From the NCBI GenBank assembly GCA_942159475.1, contig OW804094.1:49596966-49660965 (forward strand): DNA of 64,000 nt, given 5' to 3'. Positions 43,239-54,504 of the stretch are shown one piece after another. The first letter of the stretch is position 1; each line of letters starts with the position of its first letter. The stretch comes from Sthenelais limicola (Eukaryota; Annelida; Polychaeta; Phyllodocida; Sigalionidae). The notes under the pieces are model-generated. The model was not told the DNA's origin. It worked only from the letters and a program-made list of their open reading frames with translations, and did not search any database. Position numbers and translations under genes: made by a program.

Positions 43239-43719
43239 TTATTATTAAACTGTCTATTCAGCCATAAAATTTTACATTTCGTAATATTATCAGCTGTAGC
43301 TGACATATGATAATCTTATCATGCATCTTTATATTAACATATCATTTTAGATAACGATATCGAGCAATATTGATAGCATATTACACATATTACACAATCA
43401 CATTGAATAAGCAGTTTCGGTATATCATATGCATTAAATTATCATAATAATATGATTAATAACTTTACATGAATGTTTTTTATTTAGTAATTTCCATCAT
43501 TTAAGGACATTATAAAACTTATGAATATATCACTATCGAGTCAGCTCTCTCTGAATTCAAAGAGTATTGCATTCAAACAAAATAATGATACAATATGCTT
43601 AACATAGGATGCCCTTATTATAGATAGATAATTAGTTACAAACAACCTTGATCTTGATTACGCTAGCCAGAGAGTAACTAGTTTCTATTGCCACAGCCCA
43701 AACCTTGGCAATTTATAGC

Positions 43720-44450
43720 TCTAAAATCTATATCAAAATTGTAATCACCGCGACATTTGACGCCATCGAATCGTTGGCTTGAACCACAACCTATACCTTT
43801 CCCATCATTTTAACAGTACCCAGGTTCTCAACTCACTTCAATAGCGACTGAAGAGATATTGAGTTCATAATCTACCCATCAAATCTAAAAAAATCTGCAT
43901 TTAATTTGCAAGAGTCTCATTGTAATTTTAGGAGCTGTAGATCTATCAAGAAACAAAAAAAACACGATAGGTGCCCACATCTAAAGCCATGATCTGTAGA
44001 ACTACAAGAAATACACAGCTCTAGACGAGTTATTTTTCTAAAATCTATACATGAAAACTGTAAATTACGGCGATTTCGACCTCTGATCTTTGGCTTGAAC
44101 CATAATCGATACCTTTCCCATCGTATTAATATATCAACCCACTCCAAAGGTGATTGGAGAGACATGGGAGTTCAAAATTCACCTATCGAATTACTACATA
44201 TCTGTTTACGTAACAAAATAATATCATTGCAATGTTAGGATCTGTGGATGTGCAGGAAACACAACAACTAAGAAAGTACTTGACCTCGCTTTCCTAATTA
44301 CTTCCTAATAGATAAGTAGAAATGGAACATACGTCTAGATATCTTCATCTCTGTATTCATATAGCCAATAAACTTAATGTCAGGAAGAGGGAGTGAAAAG
44401 ATGCCTAGATTTAAAGCCATGATCTGTAGAAGTACACGAAATACACAGAG
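43720..44450 (+). repeat. Diverged tandem repeat, ~318-bp period
   Basis: CTAAAATCTATA starts at about 43721 and again at 44039. GGCTTGAACCA and ACCTTTCCCATC follow at matching distances. AAAGCCATGATCTGTAGAA occurs near 43983 and again near 44411. About two and a half units are present. No ORF is kept between units. Confidence 0.75.
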
Positions 44451-44628
44451 ACGAAAGTGATTGGTGTAAACGAGCACTTAGAGAATTCAGAGCCAGAGTC
44501 AGTCACACCGTTCACATAAAGAGATTGCGCTAAAAGAGATCGTTGTACCGCTGCAAATGGCTTAACTTAGAGCAACAGGTGACAATAATGCTTACTCCCC
44601 GGTCGACTAGTCTACTTCCGGTTCAATT

Positions 44629-44701
44629 AGCGATACTTCCGGTTGCCTTTTCCACCGCGCGGGCCACCATGAAACATATGGGATGGGCGGGATTAGAGTA
44701 A
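44629..44701 (+). promoter_or_regulatory. Candidate promoter: paired ETS sites and a Kozak ATG
   Basis: ACTTCCGGTT appears twice about 27 bp apart. A GC-rich step, CCGCGCGGGCCACCATGA, follows. GCCACCATG is an optimal start context but opens only 10 codons (44669-44701). ETS-type CCGG motifs near a GC step are common in TATA-less animal promoters. No downstream exon is identified. Confidence 0.25.
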
Positions 44702-45292
44702 AGTTGTACCAAGGGAATGAAGAGGAACTGCTTTATTTTTGGAAGGCTGGATAAATGGAAATAGTGGTCTCAATGGGCATGGGCTTTTTGTTTCTTTTTG
44801 TCTTTTTTTCCTGAATGAATTTGGCTGGTTTTCCCAGGCTGTTTCCAAGGTAATCGGTCTCTGAAGGATCATAGACTTGGGCCTTGTGTTTTCCCGGTGG
44901 ACGGATGGCTTGAAGCAGTAGGTTGCTCTCTCTCCTCTATCTCTCCACTCTCGGTTCCTTCTGTGATGTTTTGTGCCAGTCAGTTGTAAGTTGCTCCCGG
45001 TATGAACGGATGATCTGCCACATTGTGCAACATCATTAGAAAATTATTATAACAATCATTATGACATAGAAAGTATTGCAGTTGCCCTTCTAGGTCCAAA
45101 TTTGTTGTCTTATATTACACCACCTTTCCAAGAACCTGTTATTTCTATGATAGATTAATTATAATTAAAGGAATTTAGTTATTCTTGTTAGTTTTCAGGT
45201 CTGTCCAAGGGTTAGTATGTAAATGTTGATGGTTGTTGAGTCATGTGTCTTTCAATTCTGTATTTTACGCAGAACATCAAAGCAATTCTATC

Positions 45293-45545
45293 ATATGGGT
45301 CAGATCGCCTAGAAATGTACAATCGGCAGGTCTACACATTAATTAATGAGATTCTGATAAATTAGGCTGAGAAATGATAAATACTAGGTATATCTGGGTA
45401 TATTGGATATTGCCTTGACTCAGACAATCTCTTGGGTTACGTTGGGCTGTATTTTAAACCTCAATTCTGTCTTAAATTTGGTTTATATTGAGAGGATTAT
45501 TGAAGGCGAATTGCACATTTTCTGGCGAACTGATCCATATCTCAT
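45293..45545 (+). mobile_element. MITE-C, complete reference copy (~250 bp)
   Basis: TIRs: GGGTCAGATCGCCTAGAAAT on the left and TTTTCTGGCGAACTGATCC on the right. Interior markers are ATCGGCAGGTCTACAC, AGGTATATCTGGGTATATTG, TAAACCTCAATTCTGTC and ATTATTGAAGGCGAATTG. It is non-coding. Confidence 0.75.
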
Positions 45546-45631
45546 TTATTCGGACTCCTCAGAACAATAGAAAGTTGACCCCAGACACAATATCTATAGA
45601 GCATTTATATGTATACGTTGAGTATGTTTTA

Positions 45632-45693
45632 TGACATTAGTGAGTAAGCAAGCACATCTATCTGACATTAGTGAGTAAGCAAGCAAACCTATC
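45632..45693 (+). repeat. 31-bp unit, two tandem copies
   Basis: TGACATTAGTGAGTAAGCAA begins both units. They differ at two positions. Confidence 0.9.
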
Positions 45694-45915
45694 TCAATTA
45701 CCTAACCATATCCGTATCTTTTTTGTGAATTACGTCGCATTTTTATACATAAAAAGTAAATTTTGAGATGAAACATTTTGCTCGATATGTTACTTCCCGC
45801 CATGTTTTGTTAACCGTTTTCTTCCTTTCAACATAATATGTTTGTATATCAGAGATACGGATCCATACGTTTAACTTTACGTATAGGTCAGACTTGCTGA
45901 ACCTCCCTAATGTGA
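45693..45915 (+). repeat. Dispersed repeat R6, copy 2
   Basis: Same order as 12957-13186, from CTCAATTACCTAACCATATC to CAGACTTGCTGAACCTCC. Confidence 0.6.
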
Positions 45916-46870
45916 GAAATCCTGTCTTGTCTGAATGTCTAAAACTCTCGTTGCTACCATCAAAGCTTAAATCTCAGAATGCAGTGAAAAGGATCCAATG
46001 CGTTTAATGTGATTTCCAGTGTTCAACTGCAAAAAAATCATTTCCTCTTTCATTATCTTTATTATAAAGAGTTAAATAGTTGGATTCGACATTTGGTTAA
46101 TGAATGAAAGCTAGCCCCTTTAACTAATACAGTTACTGAAGTTGTGTTCTCACTGAAGTTCAAGATGAAGTCAACAAATCTGATGAAGTCAAGTCCTTTT
46201 AGTCATGATATTAAAATGGTGACCTTTACTATGAATGTTCGGGGAAACTTTATATGAAGCCTTGAAGAGGAAAACGCTTCTTTGCAGCCATTGATAGTGG
46301 TTTTGTTTTGATTGAGTGGTGCCAATACAGAAATTCAGTAAGAGTAGACAAGAGTCGGAGTACAGCATGACCTTTCTAATAATTATGGACAAACTTGTGA
46401 TTGGCTCTTACTGTCAGTGGCAGTGAGATGTCCGGTCTGGAGAGGTGACCACAAATGAAGGTTTTAATGTATACATGTATATATGTTGGTTTATTCCAAC
46501 AGGGACGATGTAATTAAGCATAAACCTTTGCTAATATATAAGAGTGTTGCATTGGACGCATACAATGCATGAAGTAGGGCTCTTTATCCTATGACTGCCT
46601 CGGAGGATCCAATGTTGCCAAATAACTAAGAATGTATTAAAATAGTTATTCTATAAATATAAGAGATTTCATCAGAGCACTTTTCTCAGGTTTTCTGAAA
46701 CAATTTCAATATCAATTTTTTTTTAGATATTCGTAGACAAATTAGGTAGGCCTGTATACTTTTTGCAAAAGCAGCATACATCTTTAAAAATTACAGAGTC
46801 AGCACAGTTCCTTTTATGATTCCTGTCCTCAAAGTTTTTCGCTTCATAATTAGGTCCAAGGTTGTATGGT
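45916..46870. other. Unassigned intergenic DNA
   Basis: No gene, repeat partner or hairpin is recognised. Confidence 0.4.
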
Positions 46871-46873
46871 TAA

Positions 46874-47110
46874 TATATATGTGATGTCTTCCACGGAAAT
46901 GAGTCACAAGTCGCAATATTGATTGTTTTCAAAGTGATCTATTCACATTTTGGGGAACGTTTTCACTTTTGGAGTGCTTAACACTTTTTGTAGCATACAT
47001 CTACGAAATTGCAAGACAATGTATTAAATATATGATATTCATGCATTTGCAAAAAAAATAAATTTATTTGGCTTGATCCTTCAGATATCTGTAGACCAAT
47101 GTTTCAGCAA
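46874..47110 (-). mobile_element. MITE-A copy, reversed, right part lost
   Basis: ATGTGATGTCTTCCACGGAA then TTTTCAAAGTGATCTATTC, TTTTGGAGTGCTTAAC and CAATGTATTAAATATATG. It decays beyond 47110. Confidence 0.65.
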
Positions 47111-47593
47111 AAGTAAGTTTTTATTATATGTAGTTTCCGTGTAGAACCCTTGCAAATCAATTACAAAGATTCACCAAGTATAGTTGCAAATGGTTATTAA
47201 CAGCCTGGCATGGCAATTCGAGCTTTGAGGACGTGAAAATGGATATGCGTGGAGAATGGACTGCCCACGTTAATCCAATGGGCATTCCGTTCTGCACGCT
47301 TTCAGAGGTGAAATAGATGGAATTACTTATGTAGGTAGTTTGCATCCCTCCAACTCTTCTGAATCCACCATTACTTCTTGCTACATTCCCCTCCAGATGA
47401 GTGTTTGAGGGTGTGTGAGTGTCAGTATCCTCCCATTACCTCAGTGAAATACCGCTCCTATAAAGGCGTATTGTTCTGCTTCTCCTTCTGTCTGCTTCAT
47501 GCACTGCATGGGCCTGTAGTATCTCCACTTAGGGCCACATGGGTATGATAAATATAAGTACCAGGTGGGGTCAATGTGGGCTCACAATTAACT

Positions 47594-47762
47594 TGTGTGA
47601 TGTGGAAAATGAGTCTCAAGTCTCAACAAATGGATTTTGAGATATTATCACATTAGAAAAGATGGGATCAAGCCAATTCTAATAATAGTAACCAATTGGG
47701 CATCTAATAAATCCCTGTTTTGTGACTTGTGACTCATTTCCCTGTAACACATCACACATGTT
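47594..47762 (+). mobile_element. MITE-A, internally deleted minimal copy (~170 bp)
   Basis: The left TIR and GAGATATTATCACATTAG to GGGCATCTAATAAATC join directly to TTTTGTGACTTGTGACTCAT and the right TIR. Over 200 bp of the interior is gone. Confidence 0.75.
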
Positions 47763-47836
47763 CTTGTGTTTTCCAGTCTCAGGGTTACTTCTCCATCAAA
47801 TCGATCAATTCATTTATATGCATTTACCTGGCAAAT

Positions 47837-47897
47837 GCTTTAATCCTTTGTGTTTTCTGCACAGGATCCATGTGCAGAAAACACAAAGGATTAAAGC
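47837..47897. repeat. Perfect 27-bp hairpin, 7-nt loop
   Basis: The left stem begins GCTTTAATCCTTTGTGTTTT. The right stem (47871-47897) is its exact reverse complement, starting TGTGCAGAAAACACAAAGGA. The loop is GGATCCA. It lies outside all repeat families found here. Confidence 0.95.
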
Positions 47898-49094
47898 AGT
47901 ACCATTAATGGTTGAAAATCAATCAATGTAGTTGTTGTAACCAAAGAATGTGTCTGCTGAAACACGGTCGAAGTATATGTGACAAAATCTTTGATGGTCA
48001 CTCGCTGATTGCATCAATGACGTTACTGATGACTTTGCTAACTCAAAGATGACCTTGGTAATATTATTACATACTTGATTAATTACTACAGTGCCGTCCG
48101 AGGGAGCCTTCAGATTTTTGTAATCACACAATGTGTGCTGTTACACTTGCCATGGAAGGATGGGACCCAAATGACGCAATTTGATTGGTTTGGCGACGTT
48201 GTGCTCTTAGCGGCTGCTGCATTGCGCTGGCTTGTATGTTGCGAAAGTTCTCAGACATTGTTCCGATAATTTGACAAGAAATACAGTACTAATACGGTAA
48301 ATATAATGGAACTACGTTTGGTTTGTAATCAATCTCAACGTCAGGCCAAATCGCACTCTGTCTTGCCATTTGGTATGCAATAATTGTCAAGATTGGTTAC
48401 TCTCCCTTGCCCACCTGGAATCGGTGAATTCACCAACAATGATAGACATACCCTTCAGTATTTCAGGATCGATACCACTGAGAAGACTGGCTAGACTTGA
48501 ATATCCCAAATATATAGACACTCTGGCTACTGACAATATTAACTCATAGACTACACGGTGGGATCCAGTCTAAAGACAGCTGCAGGAACACATACTTTGA
48601 CAGCCAAAGTGAACACTTGACCCCATGAACTGAAAGAAATTAACCCAAAATATCCTCCTTGATAAAAGTCTAATGAACCCTAAACGTCGGAACCCTCAAT
48701 AAACGAATCCCAAGATACGAAACCGCCCCCTCCCTCCTCTGTTGTGGGTTTTTCAATTTACTGTGAAATTTACACACAAAAAAACATCCTCAGTTATCAT
48801 ATGCATAACTACGGTGTACAGATTCAGGTGCAATGCTTTCATATTACCAAAAGCAATCAAAGCGTATGATTGGACAACCTGCGAGATAGCTAGACTCTCT
48901 CTTCCATTGCCGGTGCCCGGTTAGTCTTTCAATCATTCAGCCAATTACAACCGAAGTAGATATATCTATTTCTGGCTCTGACACAGGCAAAGTACAACGG
49001 GGTTTTTACATACATTTGTTTTTACACGCATTGCTCTGAGAACAATCTAGAGTGAGTTATGCATGGTGCGTATTTCACTAGTGAGTTATGTGGG
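47898..49094. other. Unassigned intergenic DNA
   Basis: A moderately GC-rich patch near 48140-48250 contains GACGCAATTTGATTGG (inverted CCAAT). No supported gene is seen. Confidence 0.4.
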
Positions 49095-49108
49095 GTTGTC
49101 ATAGCAAC
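49095..49108 (+). promoter_or_regulatory. Isolated X-box-like site
   Basis: GTTGTCATAGCAAC fits the RFX X-box form GTHNYYATRRNAAC at every position. No TATA box or exon is seen beside it. Confidence 0.35.
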
Positions 49109-49191
49109 CGAACTAATTTTTTGCTAAGATCTCCGCTGATATTCGAATTTATGAATCGTTTCCTTTATAATTGAAAGCATACATAATACAT

Positions 49192-49294
49192 CTGTTAACA
49201 AACCCGTTGGTTTCAGTCGCTTAGAATATTGCACGCGTTGGTACGCAATTCCTGCAATATTCACGCTCCTTCAAACAACTCGTTAGATAACCTG
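49192..49294 (-). mobile_element. MITE-E, complete reversed copy
   Basis: CTGTTAACAAACCCGTTGGT to AACTCGTTAGATAACCTG, matching 7098-7201 in reverse with near-equal length. Confidence 0.7.
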
Positions 49295-50115
49295 TATGCA
49301 TTGTGTTGTTCATAAATAACATCATACTTCCTTATTGCCATTACGTGATCAACTCTCCTACAATAAAGAATATTTCTATCTAACGCCTATTGTAGATGAT
49401 AGATCTCACTTCAAGCTTCCTTAAGATCCCACAATAGCATACATTCACACAACACACAACAGGTCCCATATGCTGGAACTCCAACGGGCAGAAGGAGCCA
49501 AACTAGTAAAAAACCACCAGGGCTGGCAAATAGACGACTGTCTCTCGGCTACCGCCTTCTTGATTTACAACCAGCATCAAGACATATTTTAGAAACATCT
49601 AGAAAGATGGTGAATCCACAGCGATCCTAGCCAAACTACCACAGGCTTTACATTTCCTCGCAGATTCACAAATTAAAAATTAAATCGCAGCTCATAAAGC
49701 TGGCACCAAATATCTCCCCACCTCATCAATTACCAACATCTTTGCTAACATCTTAGCAATTCAGCGCAATTCAGCACTTCTCAACACCAGCCTTCTGTCT
49801 GCTGTACCAAAGCTATTGTTCGACGTGCTGGCTTTTCTGCTGATCTGTTGAAGCTCTACTGTTGGGTTTCCATTTACCACTGAGTATATACTATTCCATG
49901 TGAAGTGCAGTTACAAGGTTCTGTTTCATTTGGTGTTGGCTTACATAAGGGTTGGATGTATACTCCCTCGCTATTTGCTTTCAAAGTGGGAAAACGTTTA
50001 CAACGTCAGATTCTAGAAACAAAGCCATTGCACTTAAGAATTATTTCAAAACTTTATGTTGGTGAACTGAATAACGTATTCAGCAAAATAATGTTGATGT
50101 GGAATGTGAATGGGT
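49295..50115. other. Unassigned intergenic DNA
   Basis: No recognisable gene. The 49905-50132 frame ends inside MITE-B. Confidence 0.4.
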
Positions 50116-50117
50116 AT

Positions 50118-50465
50118 AGGAGACTTACATAGCCGCCATTTTGAATCTTGATTCGCATGAAATTATGAGACTAATGGTATACTTTAAAATCTATAGAAAA
50201 CATGTCATGTTCAGCATGGACCATTTATCAATGCTCTAATGCATATTAGTTTAACCAGTTTTCCATGTGTTTTATATGTTTCCATGACACTGGTTCCTAT
50301 CTTTCCCATCATGCATTTGGTTTTCATGATAATCTATGGAAGTTTTGGTATTAATTACTGCAATTTTCGATAAAGATCTTGCCAAATATTTGTATGTCAG
50401 TTTCCAACACAATCCATCCCAACATGCAATGTAACAGACATGTAAATCCCCTATTGGAAGAGTGT
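50118..50465 (-). mobile_element. MITE-B, complete reversed copy
   Basis: GGAGACTTACATAGCCGCCA to ATGTAAATCCCCTATTGG. It keeps the CATGATAATCTATGG and TGTATGTCAG markers in reverse order. Confidence 0.75.
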
Positions 50466-51331
50466 ATTTAATATTGTATTGGGATGATTATAAAATGTTC
50501 AGTGATTTTAGGGGTGTAGGGTTTGTGTATGTCTCAAACGTAGGAAAATGACTCCGATAATCAGATCCCAAGTGTTGAAAAATTAAAATTTTGTTTGGAT
50601 TATTTGACGAGTGAAATGTTTCTCTATAAATATCTTTCATCTACTGTTGCCTTCATATTAGTATAACCAATTCATCTGACAGGTTCCAGAATAAACCTGA
50701 AGTAGCCTCTCTTTGATAACCAGTATTGAATTCTCCATAGTCGCCTTCGAATTATTAAATTGCCAATTGGGCTGTTTTCTCTCCGGACCGCCATGAGAAT
50801 TGGAAAAAGACAATTATGATGGAGAAATGCACACATTTTCTGCCGGCTAGTGGTGATATCTGATGCTGCGATAGCGTGCCTACACTTGCAGAATTGGATG
50901 AAGAGGGGTCGTGTCACTGGCTGGGGAGGGGGGGGTGTTACTATTGGCTAACTATTGACTAACTGTCTTGCAATGACTGTTTATTTCTATTCTTTTCAGA
51001 AGATATGTAAAAATTATGCACTTTGCTACGTACTACCAATTAAGGAACTATATTTTATAACCTGTAAGACAAAAAGGCTTAGTACAAAATCTATGAATAA
51101 TGTTTTTCAATCATTTAAAGGCTCTATGATGATATAAGAGCCATTGTGACTGCTTTAACCCCTTCGGGCCCGTGGGCAACAATTGTTGCTGGGGCCATGT
51201 GGCCAATTTTTGCCCATTTGGGCAACTAAGGCAAATTTGGGATATCTATGGAAATTTTGGGTTGTAACACACTTTAGTGTATGTGGTATCATCTAAAAGC
51301 ATACATCATGGCGTTTAATATTCTATTGTTT

Positions 51332-51706
51332 ATTTCCATAGTAACTGATAAGGAATAGAATGGTAACCATGGAAACAAGGTAACAATTTAGGGCTTATTT
51401 TGGTCAGTTTTTATTTAGGAAATCTTATTTAGGAAATCTGAGAAATTCTTCCTTTCAAAACCACTAGATTTCAAGTACTTAGATACCTCGATATTCTCAA
51501 TGAAAAATTATGTTGTACTCCAAAAACTGTTTCCATGGTAACAGATTTAAATCAATTACACCATTTTTTTACTGAAATGAATCATACAATTTTCTGCTGA
51601 ACCATTGACCCTCATATGATTATACATTCAGTTTTTGTCAAACAGATCAAAATTAGTAGTATGAATCATTTTTTTCCCTGTTTCCAACTGGGGTAACCAT
51701 GACAAC
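51332..51706. promoter_or_regulatory. X-box-like sites, left group of four
   Basis: ATTTCCATAGTAAC (51332), GTAACCATGGAAAC (51363), GTTTCCATGGTAAC (51529) and GTAACCATGACAAC (51693). The last three fit the RFX form GTHNYYATRRNAAC at all positions; the first has A for G at position 1. Function is untested. Confidence 0.45.
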
Positions 51707-51739
51707 TGGTTAGGGTATATACCATTGACTGAGGGTTCT

Positions 51740-52889
51740 GGGCCCTGTTGTATAAGCTAAGGAATAATTTTTTTTGTGGGAATTCCTACGTTTTTTTCCT
51801 TTACTTTGTTGGGAAATTCCTACGCTAAAAAGCATTGAAAGTATAGGCTATTCCTTCCCTGCACCATTCCTTCCCAGCTGCTAAGCAAGGAAAACTGAGG
51901 GAATTTCTTCAGTCCTATACAATTTCAATATGTTTCTCTGGGAACTTTCCTACGACTTTTCCTTCCCACCAAGCAGATGTAATCATGTAGGAATTTACTA
52001 CAATATTTCCCTCCTTGAACCACTCAATATCCCCTGCCCACTTCAAACAACAGTCTTCAAGGTACATGGTAAATGGGAGGACATGCCTTGTTCTCACTAG
52101 TAATCAACACTCTTGATGCACAAACAATTGAGACAAACTAGGTCAAGGACAAATTTTGATTGGTAACTAATGAAACTCTCAGGTTGGTGGTTCAATCCCC
52201 ACCCAGTGCTGTTTGTTTTTTCCCAGAAAGGCTCCCCTCTCAGGTCCATGGTTTGAATCCCAGCTTGGGAGGCTTCTTTTTTCTATTCAAATTATGTTAA
52301 TAATCAACAGAAAAATCATCTAACAGCAGATACTTTGTACTATAATAATAGCAGATATATATGACTAGTAAAATCATATTTTTGCAGTCAATAAATCCTA
52401 ATGAATTCTTGAGGGAACACCTAAAAGGTGTTCCTTAGTTTTCCAGTCTTTTCATGTTTAACTCAGAGGAAAGAATGAGGGAAATTACTTCGGTAGGAAA
52501 ACTTCTGGGGGAAATTCCTACATAGGGAACAACTACAAGTATCAATGTAGGAAATTCCCGCAGCTAAATGGGTCAGTTTCTAGGTCATGCCTGTGGATCT
52601 AGATTCTAATCCATTCTGGATAATCTGCATCAGATTTGAAGGTATAAGAGTCAAAGTATCTAATATTTTACCCACTTTACCGCTTCAAATTGAAGGAAAT
52701 GTGTTATATTAATCTTTAAACCCAAGAAATGAGTGAATCCTATGCATCCTATTTACCTTCTACTTTGCTGACCCACACCTCTACAGCAAGGAATATTCCT
52801 ACGAGCTGGGAATTTTCTGTAGGAATGAATGTAGTGAGGGAAAAATTCCTACAGAAAAAATTCCTTGCTTAGCTTATACAACAGGGCCC
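51740..52889 (-). mobile_element. MITE-D, copy 2 (1150 bp), nested in the TTAA element
   Basis: Inverted and nearly identical to 25472-26621. It starts GGGCCCTGTTGTATAAGCTA and ends AGCTTATACAACAGGGCCC. The 51915-52097 frame is the counterpart of 26264-26446. Its insertion divides the X-box cluster into two groups of four. Confidence 0.85.
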
Positions 52890-53004
52890 TGGAAAAAAAA
52901 TGATTTTTAAAAAATAATCCGATATAGTCATGTGTGGTATCAGGTGAAAGCTCAAAATGTGGAGAACTCAGAAATATAGATTGTTTTGGGATTGGGCCAG
53001 AACT

Positions 53005-53466
53005 GTTACCATGGAAACCAAAAATCTAAAATAACTTCTGTTTTACGAATTTCACTAGTTATGGTTTTCCCGATAGTTGCTATGGTAACAACCTGATGGA
53101 ATTGCATAAGACTTCCTTAATTTAACTGTTGAATCATTTAGACTGACTTCTGCATAAGAACAAAAATGATGATCCAACTTAAATAGTCAAATTCTATAAT
53201 TCAAAATGGGGTCTGTTCCCATATTTTTGCATTATGGTATGTCAATAACTCTGGCAGAGTTGCTCAGAGCTACCTAGGAGCATATGACGTTTCCAAGGTA
53301 ACATCTATGGAATGCCTTAAGTGTTTGGTATCAACATGTTTCAAATGACAAGACCAAACTTGATCTATATCTATTTAGATGATATATCAAATACTAATCT
53401 TCATATTTGTATGAAAACAAAAAATTAAACTAAATTTTGAATAACACAATGTGTTGCCATGGTAAC
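53005..53466. promoter_or_regulatory. X-box-like sites, right group of four
   Basis: GTTACCATGGAAAC (53005), GTTGCTATGGTAAC (53076), GTTTCCAAGGTAAC (53289) and GTTGCCATGGTAAC (53453). All but the third fit the RFX form fully; the last is close to the textbook X-box. Confidence 0.45.
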
Positions 53467-54034
53467 CAAGAATTCGAACATCACTGTTTCTAAATTGGAA
53501 TCTCCATCCAAAATGCTTTTAGATGATATCAAGATTTTATGTCCAAAATAGGGGTCAAATTGTTGTTTTGATTAAGATAGAGGCATAGAAATAATTAAAA
53601 ATTAACCCAAAATTCCCTGGGGAGGCTGGGCTTGAAAGAGCTAAAAGTTCACCCACCCTCTAGTTTCCTTCCAAAAAGCCCTAGTAGGCCCCTATACCTC
53701 AAACTAACTAGTCTCCCTGAATCAATATGGCAGGCACAGGAAGACCAGATCTTGATCTGATGTACACCACCGATTTTGTAAACAACTAGTCCTTGCAAAT
53801 AATGGATATTATTATTATTCTATATGAAACTGAAGTATTTAAATATGAAAACGTTGTAAATTCTGGACGGACAAATTATACTTCAATTGTTTTAAAATTG
53901 GATAGCTTGTATAGCATTTAATGGACACCAATGCAGTACACTTGTGTTATTGCATTATGTGTAACGCATGGTTCTTTATATAATAATTTGTGAATACAGC
54001 TGCTTTCTCTAGGCTTGCTGATATACTACTCTTA

Positions 54035-54476
54035 AGGTGCGAGTGGGATCGCTCTTTTGATAGCTCATGGTCCGCTCTATTTTATTGTCTTGAGCGCATA
54101 ACAAGCGAAGATAGAGTGATACCAGAGCGGTCTAATGGATTGGTTACTGTGCTCTTTGTATGCTCTAAAACGTGGCTATTTGCGCTTCCTTAGAAGGGCA
54201 CAGGACGTTGCGCTAATATCTGATCTGTTTGATTTGAGCGCAACAACACGCTGCTCTTTTTGCCTGTTAAACTAGCAGACCAAGAGCGCAGTGAGAGTGC
54301 ACCAACGCATTTGCTATTGATTTCAGAAGGAAACAAGCAGACCAGTAGAATCACTCTGCGCTTGTCTTGCGCTAAAAATATTAGTGGATGGAGAGCGAAT
54401 GACAAGCTCACTATAAACAAGCGCAGCAAGAGCGAGCCATGAGCACATATGCAAGCGATCCAGTGGAATCGCACCT
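54035..54476. mobile_element. PIF/Harbinger-like MITE with TTA duplication (442 bp)
   Basis: The left end is AGGTGCGAGTGGGATCGCTC and the right end is the inverse, TCGCACCT. TTA flanks both sides (54032-54034, 54477-54479). Inverted similarity extends about 45 bp, including GCTCATGG. The interior has many GAGCGC/GCGCTC words. A three-base TTA/TAA target and short TIR fit PIF/Harbinger. The three frames are spurious. Confidence 0.75.
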
Positions 54477-54504
54477 TTAGATTTCCATTCGAGTCAATAT
54501 TAAA

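Larger units (their letters stand above)
51159..53640. mobile_element. piggyBac-like TTAA element carrying X-boxes
   Basis: The left border is TTAA followed by CCCCTTCGGGCCCGTGGG. The right border is a diverged inverse, GGGCTTGAAAGAG, followed by CTAA. TTAA targets and CCC-starting TIRs are hallmarks of piggyBac. A GCAACAATTGTTGC palindrome lies just inside the left end (51176-51189). Without the nested MITE-D the element is about 1.33 kb, with no transposase frame. Eight X-box-like 14-mers lie inside (see findings). Confidence 0.55.
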
